From Salinisphaera sp052044135 (GTDB lineage Bacteria; Pseudomonadota; Gammaproteobacteria; Nevskiales; Salinisphaeraceae): DNA of 64,000 nt. Under the pieces are notes generated by a model. That model was not told the origin of the DNA. It worked only from the letters and a program-made list of their open reading frames with translations, and searched no databases. Position 1 is the stretch's first letter. The number at the start of each line of letters is the position of its first letter. Positions 29,374-38,546 of the stretch are shown in pieces. The stretch lies in NCBI RefSeq assembly GCF_052044135.1, contig NZ_JBQDYF010000012.1, forward strand, positions 57,156 through 121,155, written 5' to 3'. The translations under genes and the position numbers were made by a program.

Positions 29374-29408
29374 GCCCTATGGCCCCAACCCGCAGGCGCC
29401 CGCGGCGG

Positions 29409-30617
29409 CTATTGTGGCGCCACGCCCGGGGCCAGATCGGCGAGCAGTCGATCGAGCTGGCTTTCTTCATGCACGGCCACGCCTGTGGCCTTCATGCGTG
29501 CGGCGAGCGCGTCGTCCCAGCGGGCTTCAACCGGCTCGCCGGTCAGCGGCGGTCCGTCGGTCGGCGTGTAATCGGCGGCCCGATAGCGCCACGGCCGGGC
29601 CCCGTAGCGGGCCATGATGCCGTTGGCGATGGTGAGTCCGGGCCAGTCGAAATCGCCGTGATAAACAAAATCGCAGCCGGCCCGGGCGAGTTGGTCGAGC
29701 AGGGTTCGGGGCGCGGCCGAAAGCTGGCCGTCGATGCAGACCAGCGGTGCGCTGTCGGCGGCCAGCGCGTCGGCGGCTGCCGCCAGCACTTCCGGGTTCT
29801 CGCAGACATGAACGGTCTGGCCCGGGCGCCAGAGCGGCGGATTGCGGGCGAGCAGACGTAGCGACAGATGCAGCGGGGCCCCCGCCTCGCGCGCGGTGGT
29901 GATGAGCCGGTCGGCTACGCCGGCGCCGCTCGCCTGCAGATTGAGCACCGCCACGGGTTTGGCCAGTTCGTTGACCAGCACGCCGTACTGGGCCCAGAGA
30001 TCGCGCACCCGCTCGAACTGGCGCGCGCCGTCGAGGGTGCGGCGTACCAGCGTGGCCACCGGCTGACCGGCATCCAGCCCGTGCGCATCACCGAGCGCAT
30101 CGGCGGCCAGGCGCGCCCGGGCAATGCCCGGTGCCGGCAGGCGCGCCAGCACCGCCTCGGCCTGGGCGATCAGGCGGCGCGCGGTATCGACATCGCGACC
30201 GGCAAGACGCTTGAGCAAGCCCTGGGTGCGGCGCTCGGCCAGGGTCTCGGCCAGTGCTGCGTGGGTGGGCGCGGCGAACACCTCGGCCCAGGCGCGGTCG
30301 GCACGCTCGCGCGCGGTGCGGGTATCGACGATCGGGCCGTCCAGGCATTCCAGTGCCTGGCGCAGGTTGTCGGCCAGTTCGGCGGCGCGCAGCGCCTGGT
30401 CCAGTTTGTCGTGCGACAGGCGCAGCGAGCGCTGATTGCTGCGGCGCCGGCCGAGCAGACCGGTCAGGGCATCACGTTCGGCGGCGGTGAGCTGGCCGAG
30501 GGTGAAACCGTCGACCGGGGTCTCCGCCGCCGCATAGCGTTTGCGCAGGCGCTGGCGCAGGCCGGCCAGTTCCGGGCCGCCGAGCAGCCGGTGCAGGCGT
30601 TCGCCATCAACCGGCAA
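29409..30617 (-). CDS. jetD: Wadjet type II nuclease subunit JetD (TIGR02679/DUF2399)
   Basis: About 402-aa protein of the TIGR02679 family, with DUF2399 at its C-terminus. In Wadjet systems JetD is the TOPRIM-fold nuclease that cuts small circular DNA. The TOPRIM-like residues are Glu273 in VCENPEVLAA and the aspartates in HGDFDWPG (322, 324). I chose the TTG at 30617, overlapping the jetC end by 11 nt; the ATG at 30607 is in another frame. Last gene of jetABCD. Confidence 0.87.
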   Translation of the reverse strand: MPVDGERLHRLLGGPELAGLRQRLRKRYAAAETPVDGFTLGQLTAAERDALTGLLGRRRSNQRSLRLSHDKLDQALRAAELADNLRQALECLDGPIVDTRTARERADRAWAEVFAAPTHAALAETLAERRTQGLLKRLAGRDVDTARRLIAQAEAVLARLPAPGIARARLAADALGDAHGLDAGQPVATLVRRTLDGARQFERVRDLWAQYGVLVNELAKPVAVLNLQASGAGVADRLITTAREAGAPLHLSLRLLARNPPLWRPGQTVHVCENPEVLAAAADALAADSAPLVCIDGQLSAAPRTLLDQLARAGCDFVYHGDFDWPGLTIANGIMARYGARPWRYRAADYTPTDGPPLTGEPVEARWDDALAARMKATGVAVHEESQLDRLLADLAPGVAPQ

Positions 30618-33600
30618 GACGGCCCGCCACCGGCGGTGCGTCCGCGCGCTCGCGCGCGCGGCCGTTCCAGCGCCAGCGCGACACGAACACGGCGTCGACA
30701 TCGGCGCGGCGCACCAGATGACAGATCGACACCCCGGGCAGCTCGGCATAGCAGCCCCATTCCCGCTCGCTGGTCATCACGAAATCCAGATCGAATTCGC
30801 GGATCAGGTCCATGCAGTGGGCGCGGGCGCCGTCGTCGATGCCGGCAAAGGCTTCGTCGAGCAGCACCAGCCGGGGCGCGAAATCGGCCGCACTTTCATA
30901 GTGGCTGGCAGCAGCCGCGAACAGGGGCACGGTCAGGCCCAGCGCGCGCTCGCCGCTGGAGGCCGGCCCGGACAGCGGCTTCCACTGGCCGTCCTGCCAG
31001 CGGCGGACGCGGAATCGATGCCAGGCGCGATAATCCAGCGCGCGGGCAAGCTGGTCGATGCGCGCCGCGCCGTCATCGCGGTCGCGCTCGGCGGCGATGC
31101 GTTGCTGCAAAAAGGCGCCGACCGCGGCCCGGTCCTCGGCCGACCAGGCATCGCTGACCTTGTTGAGCAGACGGTCGCGCACATCCGTCAGATTAGTGAA
31201 CGCGCCGTCGTCGTCGGCCACCGGCTGCCAGACCAGCTTGAATTTGACCCCGGTGGAGGTCGGCCGCTGGTCCAGCTCGGCGTTGATGGCACGCACCCGG
31301 GCGTCGGCGTCGCGCATCAGGCCCTGCAGCTGTGCGGCCACCTCCGCCTGGAGGTGGTTTTCGATGATTTCGCTTTCCTTCGCGGTCAGCAGGTTGCGAC
31401 GCTCGGCGATTTCGTTGTCGAGCATGGCCTGGAGCCGATCCGGGGCCTCGCTGCGTTGGTTGAAGGTCACCCGCACCACGAAACCGTGATCGGTGGGCTC
31501 GCCGGCGCTGTGATAGCCGCGCGCCGACAGCGCGCGCTGCAGTTCGGTGAATTCGCTGCCGATACGGTTTTGCACCCGCTGCCAGTCGGCATCGCTGTCG
31601 GCAACTTCGGCCAGCGCCGCCTCGGCGCCGCGGGCCGCGGCCAACGCCGGATCGATCGTCCACGCGGCCGTGGTCTCGGGCAGTTGCAGATCGGGTACCG
31701 CGGCCCGCAGCAGGCCGGTCTCGGCAAAAGCCTGAAACGCGGCCACCGCCTCGGCGCGTTCGCTCTGGCGCGCTTCGAGCTGGGCCCGTGTATCGGTGAC
31801 CGCCTGCTCGGCGCCGCCAAGCTGTTTGTTGGCCTGGGTGAGTTCCGCGCGCGCGGTTTTCAGGGTCTCGCCGAGTGTGCGCTGTTCGCGCTCCAGGGCG
31901 TTCAGTCGCGTCAGCACTTCCTCGGCGCTGGCGCCGACGGTGTCCTGCAATTCGCGGTGGCGGGCGGCGGCCTGTTCGGCCTGTTGTTGCTGCGCGCGGG
32001 CACGCGCGGCGGCGCGGTCGCGATCCGCCCGGCTGGCCTGTTCGCGTGTGCTTTGCTCGGCGCGCTCCGCCAGGGCCTGGGCGTGCTCGCGAAGCGCGGC
32101 CTTCGCGTCACGAATCGCCAGCTTATAGTCGGCCAGATGCGCGGCGACCGCGTCCAGCGCCTCGGGCTCGGCGGGCAGGCGGGCGTCGTCGGCATCCATC
32201 TGCAACGCCTCGCGCGCCCGATCGAGGACGCTGCGGGCGCGCTGCAGCCGATCCTCGGCTTCGGCCAGGCGCTGGCGCGCGCTGGCGGCGCTGCGTTCGC
32301 TGGCCGCCAGTTCGGCATGGCTGGAGCGCAGCGCATCCGCGCCCGGGCGTGCGGCCAGCAGGTCCTTCAGCTGCTGACGTTCGCGGCCGAGCTCACCCAG
32401 CGCGGCGGCGATGCGTTCATCGCGCGCGGCCAGCTCGGCGAGTTCCGTCTCGATCGCTTGCAGGCGCTGGCGGCGGGCGGCTTCGCGCGCCGCGGCGCCG
32501 ATATACTGGGCCGCCGGCTTGGCCCAGGCGCCGCGCGCCGGGCCGAACCGATAGCGACCGTCCACGGCCAACCAGAATTCGGCCGGCGCCACATCGTCCT
32601 CGGCAACCGCCACCGCGGCCAGAATCGACGCGACCCGGTCGGTGTTGATGGCAGCGGCCGCCGGATCGCCGGCATCCACGACCACATCCAGGAACGCGCC
32701 GAGGTTGTGGCGCTGCGCCGGGCGATCGACCAGCCACAGATCGTGGGTGTCCGGCGCCAGCAACTCGCCGGCCGGGCTGACCCAGGCATCGAGCACGCCG
32801 GCGGCCTGCAGCGCGGCTTCGATGCCGGCCCGCGTGGCGTCATCCACGCCGGGCCGGAAATCGACCAGCTGCCACAGCGGCGCGCCGGGACGCTGGCCGC
32901 GATCGGCGTCGCGGGTCATCGGGGCCGGCGGTGCCTGCTCGCCGCCCTCGCGCAGCCGCGCCTGTTCTTCGAGCAACGGCGCGCGCTCGGCGGCGACGGC
33001 CGCGCGCTGCTGATTGAGGTCGCCGACGCGCTCGGCCAGACGCTGGCGCTCGCGTTCGGCCACGGCCTGGGTATGGGTTTCCAGCGGCGATTCGCCGTCC
33101 AGGCTGTTGACCCAGTCGGCCAGCGCTTCGTCGGCATCCGGCCAGGCCCGCGCCGTATCCGCATCCAGCGTGGCGGCCACGCGCTCGGCAAAGCGCTGCC
33201 AGTCGGCGACATGGGTTTCGGCGGCGGCCTGCTGCGCAGCGCGCGCGTCACCGACGGCTTGTTCGGCGGCCTCGCTGTCGGCCAGCCGCGCGTCGCGTTC
33301 GTGCTGGGCCTGCAGGTGCTGCTGGCCGGCCGTGTCGACCGCCGCCAGGTTGCGCCGGATCTGGGCGATCTGCTGCTCGCGCCGGGTGGCGAGACCATTC
33401 TGGGTGGCAGCAATCTCCTGGCGCGCGGCCGGGTCCAGGCCACCCAGCGCATCCGGCGCCGTGGTCTCGCCCCAGCTCTGCCGGTGGGCGGCGCCCAGGC
33501 CAGCAGGGTCGGCGTGCTGCTCGGTGGCGGCGATGGCGCGGGCCAGCCCGTCGCGCGATTCACGACAGGCTTGTTCGCGCCGTTCCAGGCTGGCGACGTC

Positions 33601-34734
33601 CTGTTCGTGCCGGCGCCGGGCGGCCTCGTGATCGCGCCGGGCCTCGGCCGCGGCGCGCTCGGCGTCTTCGGCTGCGCTCTGGGCCCGATGCAGCTCGCGG
33701 GCGCTGCGCATCTCGGGGCTGTCCTTGAGCACTTCGATCTGGCTGGCGGTTTCGGCCGCGCGCCTTTCCGTATCGTCGACCTGCTGCTGGCTGGCCTCGA
33801 GCGCGGCCTGGGCCGCGGCCAGCGCCTCGCGGGCCGCGCGCGCCTCGCCGCTGGCGTTGTCGAACGCGGTCTGGGCCTGGCGCAGGTCGCGGGCCCGCCG
33901 GCGCGCCAGAATGCGCGCATAGCGGCCGTAGGTGGCATTGAACTGCGCGACCGCGGCTTGCATGGCGCGATAATCATCCAACTCGTCGCGATATTCATCG
34001 AGCTGGGTCATGGCCTCGGCCACGTCTTCCAGCACCGCCCGGTCCAGCGGCGGGAACGCCTGCGACAGCGCCGCCGAGAGGTTGTTCTCATTCGGCTGTT
34101 TGGACAGCTGCGGCTGGCGCAATTGAATGAGGGTATCGATCAGCGCGCGGTAACGCTCCGGGCCCAGCCCGAACAGGCGCTCGTCGACCGCGCGCCGGTA
34201 ATCGCGCGCGGTGGTATGCACGCAGTGGCTGCCCAGCGCTTCGGCCAGCCGGTCGCGGGTGAGCACGGTCTGTTGGTCGGTGACCAGTGCCAGCTCAAAG
34301 CCGACGCGCTGCTCGGTGAGAAAAAACCAGGAGTCCACCCCGCTTCGCCCCGCGGTGGCGCGCAGGCCGCAGCCGAGGGTGGTGAAGCGCGGCGTCCCGT
34401 CGTCCTCGACCCGACCGAACTCGATCCAGGCATAACCGGTGCGCCGCTCGAAGCGTCCGCCCATGAGCAGGTTCCAGTCCATGCGCTTACCCGGGTCGGC
34501 GTCCGGCTCCAGCCGCGCCGACGACAGGCTGGCATCGAGCAGAAACGGCAGCGTCAGCGACAGCACCTTCGACTTGCCGGTGCCATTGTTGCCGCGGAGC
34601 AGCAGATGGCCGTCCTCGAACCAGAATTCCTCGGCGTCGTAGTGGTACAGCTCGACCAGGCCGAGCCGCAGCGGCTGCCAGCGGGCGGTTGTCGGCCGCG
34701 GCGCGGCGCCGGCATCGGATTCGGGATGGTTCAT
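30607..34734 (-). CDS. jetC: Wadjet type II SMC-like ATPase JetC (TIGR02680)
   Basis: 1375-aa SMC/MukB-like ATPase, the loop-extruding motor of the plasmid-restricting Wadjet complex. The Walker A is GNNGTGKS at 48-55, the ABC signature SGERALG near 1260, and Walker B LVLLDEAFAG near 1291. Between them runs a long Ala/Arg/Glu/Gln-rich segment predicted to be two coiled-coil arms around a hinge. The start at 34734 overlaps the jetB stop (ATGA). Length and motif spacing fit TIGR02680 proteins. Confidence 0.93.
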   Translation of the reverse strand: MNHPESDAGAAPRPTTARWQPLRLGLVELYHYDAEEFWFEDGHLLLRGNNGTGKSKVLSLTLPFLLDASLSSARLEPDADPGKRMDWNLLMGGRFERRTGYAWIEFGRVEDDGTPRFTTLGCGLRATAGRSGVDSWFFLTEQRVGFELALVTDQQTVLTRDRLAEALGSHCVHTTARDYRRAVDERLFGLGPERYRALIDTLIQLRQPQLSKQPNENNLSAALSQAFPPLDRAVLEDVAEAMTQLDEYRDELDDYRAMQAAVAQFNATYGRYARILARRRARDLRQAQTAFDNASGEARAAREALAAAQAALEASQQQVDDTERRAAETASQIEVLKDSPEMRSARELHRAQSAAEDAERAAAEARRDHEAARRRHEQDVASLERREQACRESRDGLARAIAATEQHADPAGLGAAHRQSWGETTAPDALGGLDPAARQEIAATQNGLATRREQQIAQIRRNLAAVDTAGQQHLQAQHERDARLADSEAAEQAVGDARAAQQAAAETHVADWQRFAERVAATLDADTARAWPDADEALADWVNSLDGESPLETHTQAVAERERQRLAERVGDLNQQRAAVAAERAPLLEEQARLREGGEQAPPAPMTRDADRGQRPGAPLWQLVDFRPGVDDATRAGIEAALQAAGVLDAWVSPAGELLAPDTHDLWLVDRPAQRHNLGAFLDVVVDAGDPAAAAINTDRVASILAAVAVAEDDVAPAEFWLAVDGRYRFGPARGAWAKPAAQYIGAAAREAARRQRLQAIETELAELAARDERIAAALGELGRERQQLKDLLAARPGADALRSSHAELAASERSAASARQRLAEAEDRLQRARSVLDRAREALQMDADDARLPAEPEALDAVAAHLADYKLAIRDAKAALREHAQALAERAEQSTREQASRADRDRAAARARAQQQQAEQAAARHRELQDTVGASAEEVLTRLNALEREQRTLGETLKTARAELTQANKQLGGAEQAVTDTRAQLEARQSERAEAVAAFQAFAETGLLRAAVPDLQLPETTAAWTIDPALAAARGAEAALAEVADSDADWQRVQNRIGSEFTELQRALSARGYHSAGEPTDHGFVVRVTFNQRSEAPDRLQAMLDNEIAERRNLLTAKESEIIENHLQAEVAAQLQGLMRDADARVRAINAELDQRPTSTGVKFKLVWQPVADDDGAFTNLTDVRDRLLNKVSDAWSAEDRAAVGAFLQQRIAAERDRDDGAARIDQLARALDYRAWHRFRVRRWQDGQWKPLSGPASSGERALGLTVPLFAAAASHYESAADFAPRLVLLDEAFAGIDDGARAHCMDLIREFDLDFVMTSEREWGCYAELPGVSICHLVRRADVDAVFVSRWRWNGRARERADAPPVAGRLAG

Positions 34735-35936
34735 AGATCGGACAACAAATCGCTCTGTTTCGTCACGCGCGCTTCGCCGAGCCGGAAACGGCAAATGGCG
34801 GGCAGCGGCTCGATGGTCTGATCGGCACGGCGGATCAGACGCAGGGCTTCCAGACGTTCCAGCGCGGCCGCCGCCAGTGTGCGCTCGGCGCCGCTTTCCT
34901 GTGCGGCCTTGCGCCAGTACTTGCGGTGCTCGCGGGCGGCCTCGCGCATGAAGGCCAGCACTTCGGCCTCCGGCACCGGCCCGCTCTGGCCGGCACGAAG
35001 ACGCGCAGCCAGGAATTCGGCCAGCAACAATGTGGCGTGGGCATCGGTGCCCTGCTGCGGCAGGGCGACATCGGTGAGTTCGCCGCGCGCATCGACCAGC
35101 GCCGTGCCCTCGGCCCGATGCTCGGCGGCAAGGCCCGTCGCCTCGGCCAGGCGCCGGCCCATCGGGCCGCGCTGGTTCAGGAAATACTCGCGCTCGTCGG
35201 TATCGAGCTCGTCCAGATACAACAGCGGATCGTCCAGCAACCGCCGCGACAGCCGATGCCGCAGCGCGGTGCGGCGCGCATCCTCGCCTTCGGCGAGATT
35301 ATCGGCCGCCAACGCGGCCAGCCGCGCCTCCAGGGTTCCGGCGTCAGCCACCGCCGACGGCCCGCGGTCGCCGGCCAGTACCCCCGCCAGCAGGGGCCGG
35401 TGGATATCGTAGAGGGCGTCCCCGGACTGATTGATATAGGCCTGCTCGTCGCCGGCCACACGGGAGATGATGCCGAGCGCCAGCAACAGCCGGCAGACCG
35501 CGACCAGATCGCGGCGCTCGGTCTGGCGATCGAGCGCGAACACGAACCCGCTGGCTGCGAGTTGCGAATCCAGCGCTTCGACCATCAGGCGTTCGCCCAG
35601 CCGCGCCAGGGTGATCTGCACATCCTCGCGCTCCAGCACCGCCAGCGCCAGACACAGCAGGATGTACCGGTTGCGGTTGAACTCGCGGGCGCCGCGGCTG
35701 GCATCATTCACATCGGCCGCGCGCTTGGCCAGCCGCGCGTGTCCGCGCTCGACGCGCAGCACCCAACCGCATTCGCGGGCGAACCAGGTGCGCAGATAGT
35801 CGGCATGGGCGCGGACCAGGCCAAACACCCGGTCGTCGGCAGGCATCAAGGGGCGCGCCAGCAATGCGCGCAGCGCGCGCTGGCGCTGCTCGTCAATCTC
35901 GCGGGTTCTGGCGTCGATGACGGCGGCTTCGGCCAT
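34731..35936 (-). CDS. jetB: Wadjet type II subunit JetB (TIGR02678)
   Basis: 401-aa protein of the TIGR02678 family, the MukE-like kite subunit of type II Wadjet. Recognisable parts: RALRALLARPLMPADDRVF, WVLRVERGHARLAKR and FNRNRYILLCLALAVLERED near the front, and FLNQRGPMGRRLAEATGL in the middle. Its stop overlaps jetC. Unusually it does not follow jetA directly: a two-gene toxin-antitoxin cassette lies between them, 45 bp upstream of its ATG. Confidence 0.92.
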   Translation of the reverse strand: MAEAAVIDARTREIDEQRQRALRALLARPLMPADDRVFGLVRAHADYLRTWFARECGWVLRVERGHARLAKRAADVNDASRGAREFNRNRYILLCLALAVLEREDVQITLARLGERLMVEALDSQLAASGFVFALDRQTERRDLVAVCRLLLALGIISRVAGDEQAYINQSGDALYDIHRPLLAGVLAGDRGPSAVADAGTLEARLAALAADNLAEGEDARRTALRHRLSRRLLDDPLLYLDELDTDEREYFLNQRGPMGRRLAEATGLAAEHRAEGTALVDARGELTDVALPQQGTDAHATLLLAEFLAARLRAGQSGPVPEAEVLAFMREAAREHRKYWRKAAQESGAERTLAAAALERLEALRLIRRADQTIEPLPAICRFRLGEARVTKQSDLLSDL

Positions 35937-35981
35937 CAGGCGCCTGCTTTCATTCGATTACTCGACAACATTCCCGCGCCT

Positions 35982-36257
35982 TCAATCGCCGCGTTCGTGC
36001 AGCCGGCCTTCCACGTATTTGTGCAGGATGCTCGCAACCAGCGTCTGATACGGCATGCCTTCGGCCAAGGCTTTCTTTTGCAGTCCACGCAGGTCTCTGG
36101 AGGTAATCCGTATATTGATCCGCGCATCCTTCTTGAACATGGCCTCGGCGTAGGCTTGATGTCGCTTCTTCGTTTCCGGTGCATCCTGGGCGTGCCGGAC
36201 CTTCCCGGCTTCGAACGCGTCCAGAATTTCTTTTTCTTCCGGGTCCAGCTTGTTCAT
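35982..36257 (-). CDS. BrnA/CopG-like antitoxin inside the Wadjet operon
   Basis: 91-aa protein with an acidic N-terminal half (MNKLDPEEKEILDAFEAGKV) that probably wraps the toxin and a C-terminal ribbon-helix-helix (INIRITSRDLRGLQKKALAE then YQTLVASILHKYVEGRL) that would bind DNA. This CopG-type antitoxin family pairs with BrnT-like toxins. A ribosome-binding site (AGGAA) precedes the ATG, which overlaps the toxin stop (ATGA). Toxin-first order is usual for brnTA. It lies between jetA and jetB on the same strand. Confidence 0.75.
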   Translation of the reverse strand: MNKLDPEEKEILDAFEAGKVRHAQDAPETKKRHQAYAEAMFKKDARINIRITSRDLRGLQKKALAEGMPYQTLVASILHKYVEGRLHERGD

Positions 36258-36532
36258 TTCCTGCCACCTCGATAGATTCGGGTCGCCTTGCGGCTCGGAA
36301 TGATCGTTTTCAGAAAAACCTCGTCTTCCGTCTCAACGAACGGCACCAGATAGACGTAGTCCTCGATCTCCAGGACATGGATCTGTTGGCCGGGATAACG
36401 CGCTTGATTCGGATGCTCTATCGTATCGAGCACATCGCCAGCCATGATGTGGAAAACCGCGTCCTCGAATGAAACACCCCGCTCGGCTTTCAGAAGCGCG
36501 TTCTTTTCCCGACTCCATGATATGACCTTCAT
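36254..36532 (-). CDS. BrnT-like toxin inside the Wadjet operon
   Basis: 92-aa basic protein with the BrnT-type RNase toxin pattern: FSWSREKN-like start (ISWSREKNALLKAERGVSFE), central DVLDTIEHPNQARYPGQ and a C-terminal core EVFLKTIIPSRKATRIYRGG. It is first in a two-gene cassette overlapping its antitoxin by 4 nt. Its ATG is 81 bp downstream of the jetA stop. A 13-bp palindrome 12 nt upstream may be the autoregulatory operator. BrnT proper is the best family match I can make by eye; a relative is possible. Confidence 0.7.
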   Translation of the reverse strand: MKVISWSREKNALLKAERGVSFEDAVFHIMAGDVLDTIEHPNQARYPGQQIHVLEIEDYVYLVPFVETEDEVFLKTIIPSRKATRIYRGGRK

Positions 36533-36544
36533 CGGAGAAATCTA

Positions 36545-36557
36545 GCACATCGTGTGC
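36545..36557. promoter_or_regulatory. Candidate operator of the BrnT/BrnA-like cassette
   Basis: Palindrome GCACATCGTGTGC (5-bp arms, 3-bp centre) located 12 nt upstream of the toxin ATG, where ribbon-helix-helix antitoxins usually repress. No convincing -35/-10 pair was found beside it. Confidence 0.35.
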
Positions 36558-36613
36558 CTTTTGGAGGACGTCCCGAAACCTGTGTTTACCACGCAGGACA
36601 AGCGCCACGACGG

Positions 36614-38119
36614 TCAATCCACCGCCCGCACATGCAGCCAGTGATCGCGCCCGGCAAAGCCGCCGTTCTCGGTTTCGATGGTCACCACGGGTGCGTCGTC
36701 GATGGGTGCGAGCGTCAGTGCCAGGCTGCCGTCGGAGGTGAGCCGCTCGATACGCGCGCCCGGCTCCCGCATGGCGGCGAGCGCTTCGCCGAGCACGTCG
36801 AGAAACAGTGCGAAAGCGTGGCGATCCAGGCGGCCGATCTCGGACAGGCGGGTGATCTCATCGGTGGTCAGGCGCTCGCGCGCCGCGGCGATCTGGGCAT
36901 CCTCGGCGGCGATCTTTTCGGCCAGCCAGGCTTTTTCGGCGCTGCGATCGTGCACCTTGGGCGAACCGCCGGCGCTGGGCAGGCGGCCGCGTTCGCGCAG
37001 GGTCGGCTCGATGGCGATGGCGGGCGAATCGATCCAGGGCGTGGTCGCGGCCACATCGTCTTCGACGGTAAGCGCCAGATGACGCGCCGGCGACAAGCCG
37101 AACGCCACCCGCCATAACCGATGCGCATCGGCTTCGTCCCGGGTATCGGCGAACCAGCGCGCCAGTTCGCGATAATCGGCGGTGCGGTCGCTGCGCCCGG
37201 TGCGGCGCTCGTTGACCCGCGCGATCGCCGACAACAGCCGCGGAATCGCCGAGCGGGCCCGCGCGCGCAGGCGCTGGGCCTGGGACGGGCCGTCGTCACT
37301 GCGCAGAAACCAGCCACGCAGGCCGGCCCAGCGTTCGCGCCAGGCCGCGAGCGCGCGTTCGACCGCCTCGTCACTGGCCTGATCGTCGCCGGGCGCGGCA
37401 TCCCGGGCTTCACGGGCCGCGGCCAGGCGCAGCAGTTCGTCGGCCGGCTCGAGCGCGGCGATGGTTTCGGCGATGCGCCCGGAGGCGGCCACCAGATCGC
37501 CGATGAAGCGCTCCAGATAATCGATCAGCCGGTCCTTGTAAGCGACCACGGTGGCCGCATCGGCGGCCTGCAACTCCACCGTGCGCGCCAGCCCGGCCAT
37601 GAAATCCTCGGCGTTGTCGGCCAGCCCCTCGAACACATGCACGAGCTCGCGCAGGGTCTGGTGAATCCGAGCACCGTCGAGCGGGTCTTCGCCAGCCAGC
37701 CGCTGCAACGCGGCCAGCTGGGTCTGAATATCCTCCAGCGCCACCGTCTGCAGCTCGGCGCGGCGCTCCAGCGCCTGCGCGAAGGCCGCCAGCCCGGTTT
37801 CCACCGCCTCGCCCTCGCGCGAGAGTTGATAGAGAAACTTGGCGCGATAGAAATCCTCGATGGTGGAAACGCGCGCGGTATCGGCCTGGGCACGCAGGTT
37901 GCCCCATTCCACGAGCTGGGCCAGCAGACTCTGGACTTCCTCCGGCGTAGGGATTCCGCCGTCCGGCCAGCGCGCTTCCGCGCGCACCTCGTCGGGGCGC
38001 AGATGCAGACGGAATTGGCGCTTGGCGGCGGCAAACGCATCCAGCACGGCGCGATAGGCCATCGCGCGCTCGGCGCTGACGTGGCGGAAGAGATCGGCGG
38101 CGTTGGTCGTATCGCTCAT
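36614..38119 (-). CDS. jetA: Wadjet type II kleisin-like subunit JetA (TIGR02677/DUF2397)
   Basis: 501-aa protein of the TIGR02677/DUF2397 family, the MukF-like kleisin of type II Wadjet. The start is supported by AAGGAT upstream and the family-typical AMAYRAVLDAFAAAKRQFRLHLRPDEVRAE region near residues 20-48. The middle is helical; the C-terminal part (VHDRSAEKAWLAEKIAAED onward) is also family-like. First gene of the operon; 115 bp separate it from the HigA-like gene upstream. Confidence 0.92.
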   Translation of the reverse strand: MSDTTNAADLFRHVSAERAMAYRAVLDAFAAAKRQFRLHLRPDEVRAEARWPDGGIPTPEEVQSLLAQLVEWGNLRAQADTARVSTIEDFYRAKFLYQLSREGEAVETGLAAFAQALERRAELQTVALEDIQTQLAALQRLAGEDPLDGARIHQTLRELVHVFEGLADNAEDFMAGLARTVELQAADAATVVAYKDRLIDYLERFIGDLVAASGRIAETIAALEPADELLRLAAAREARDAAPGDDQASDEAVERALAAWRERWAGLRGWFLRSDDGPSQAQRLRARARSAIPRLLSAIARVNERRTGRSDRTADYRELARWFADTRDEADAHRLWRVAFGLSPARHLALTVEDDVAATTPWIDSPAIAIEPTLRERGRLPSAGGSPKVHDRSAEKAWLAEKIAAEDAQIAAARERLTTDEITRLSEIGRLDRHAFALFLDVLGEALAAMREPGARIERLTSDGSLALTLAPIDDAPVVTIETENGGFAGRDHWLHVRAVD

Positions 38120-38234
38120 AAGCTATCCTTGCGCGCTGGCTCGATGCGTTAAGCACTTCGGCCGCATTTTTTTATCTTCGACCGCCGGGTTCACCACTTA
38201 ACGTTTGCCGCCCCCCGTGCTTCGAGATATCTCC

Positions 38235-38546
38235 TTAAGTCGTAGTCTGCGTCTCGGGTTCCTCACGCTCCTTGACGGACAAGCGCAGGCCAAGGGCATT
38301 AAATATCTTCATGAGAGTCGCCAGATTCGGATTGCCCTGGTCCGACAGGGCGCGATACAACGACTCGCGCGACAAGCCGGTCTGGCGCGCCAGATCGCTC
38401 ATGCCCCGCGACCGCGCGATGTCGCCCAACGCCTGGGAAAGCAGACGGCCGTCATTGTATTCAAGGACCATATCCAGATACATCGCCATGTCGGCTGTTG
38501 TATCGAGATGCCGGGACGGGTCGAATGGAATGGTCTCAGTACTCAT
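38235..38546 (-). CDS. HigA-like (COG3636) addiction-module antitoxin
   Basis: 103-aa antitoxin with a C-terminal helix-turn-helix: DLARQTGLSRESLYRALSDQ followed by GNPNLATLMKIFNALGLRL, the signature of COG3636 antidote proteins. The N-terminal FDPSRHLDTTADMAMYLDMVL is also typical. Start at 38546 lies 11 nt inside the toxin gene, so translation is coupled. Toxin-first order. Located between jetA and the SNF2 gene in the same orientation. Confidence 0.88.
   Translation of the reverse strand: MSTETIPFDPSRHLDTTADMAMYLDMVLEYNDGRLLSQALGDIARSRGMSDLARQTGLSRESLYRALSDQGNPNLATLMKIFNALGLRLSVKEREEPETQTTT

Noticed and set aside
30605..30607. ATG overlapping the jetC stop as the jetD start
   Set aside because: It is out of frame with the TIGR02679 protein; the TTG at 30617 is the nearest in-frame start.
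30541..34821. A 1426-codon open frame on the plus strand opposite jetC
   Set aside because: It is a composition shadow of a very GC-rich Ala/Arg/Glu coding gene. The translation has no motifs, while the minus strand has intact Walker motifs, coupled starts and operon context.
29409..38119. Type I Wadjet (DUF3375, DUF4194, DUF3322) assignment
   Set aside because: The sequence patterns match the TIGR02677/02678/02680/02679 set, which defines type II.
38141..38165. Shared GATGCGTTAA string with the rpmB promoter region (about 47690)
   Set aside because: Only about 11 bases match and the flanks differ; too short to call a repeat or operator.
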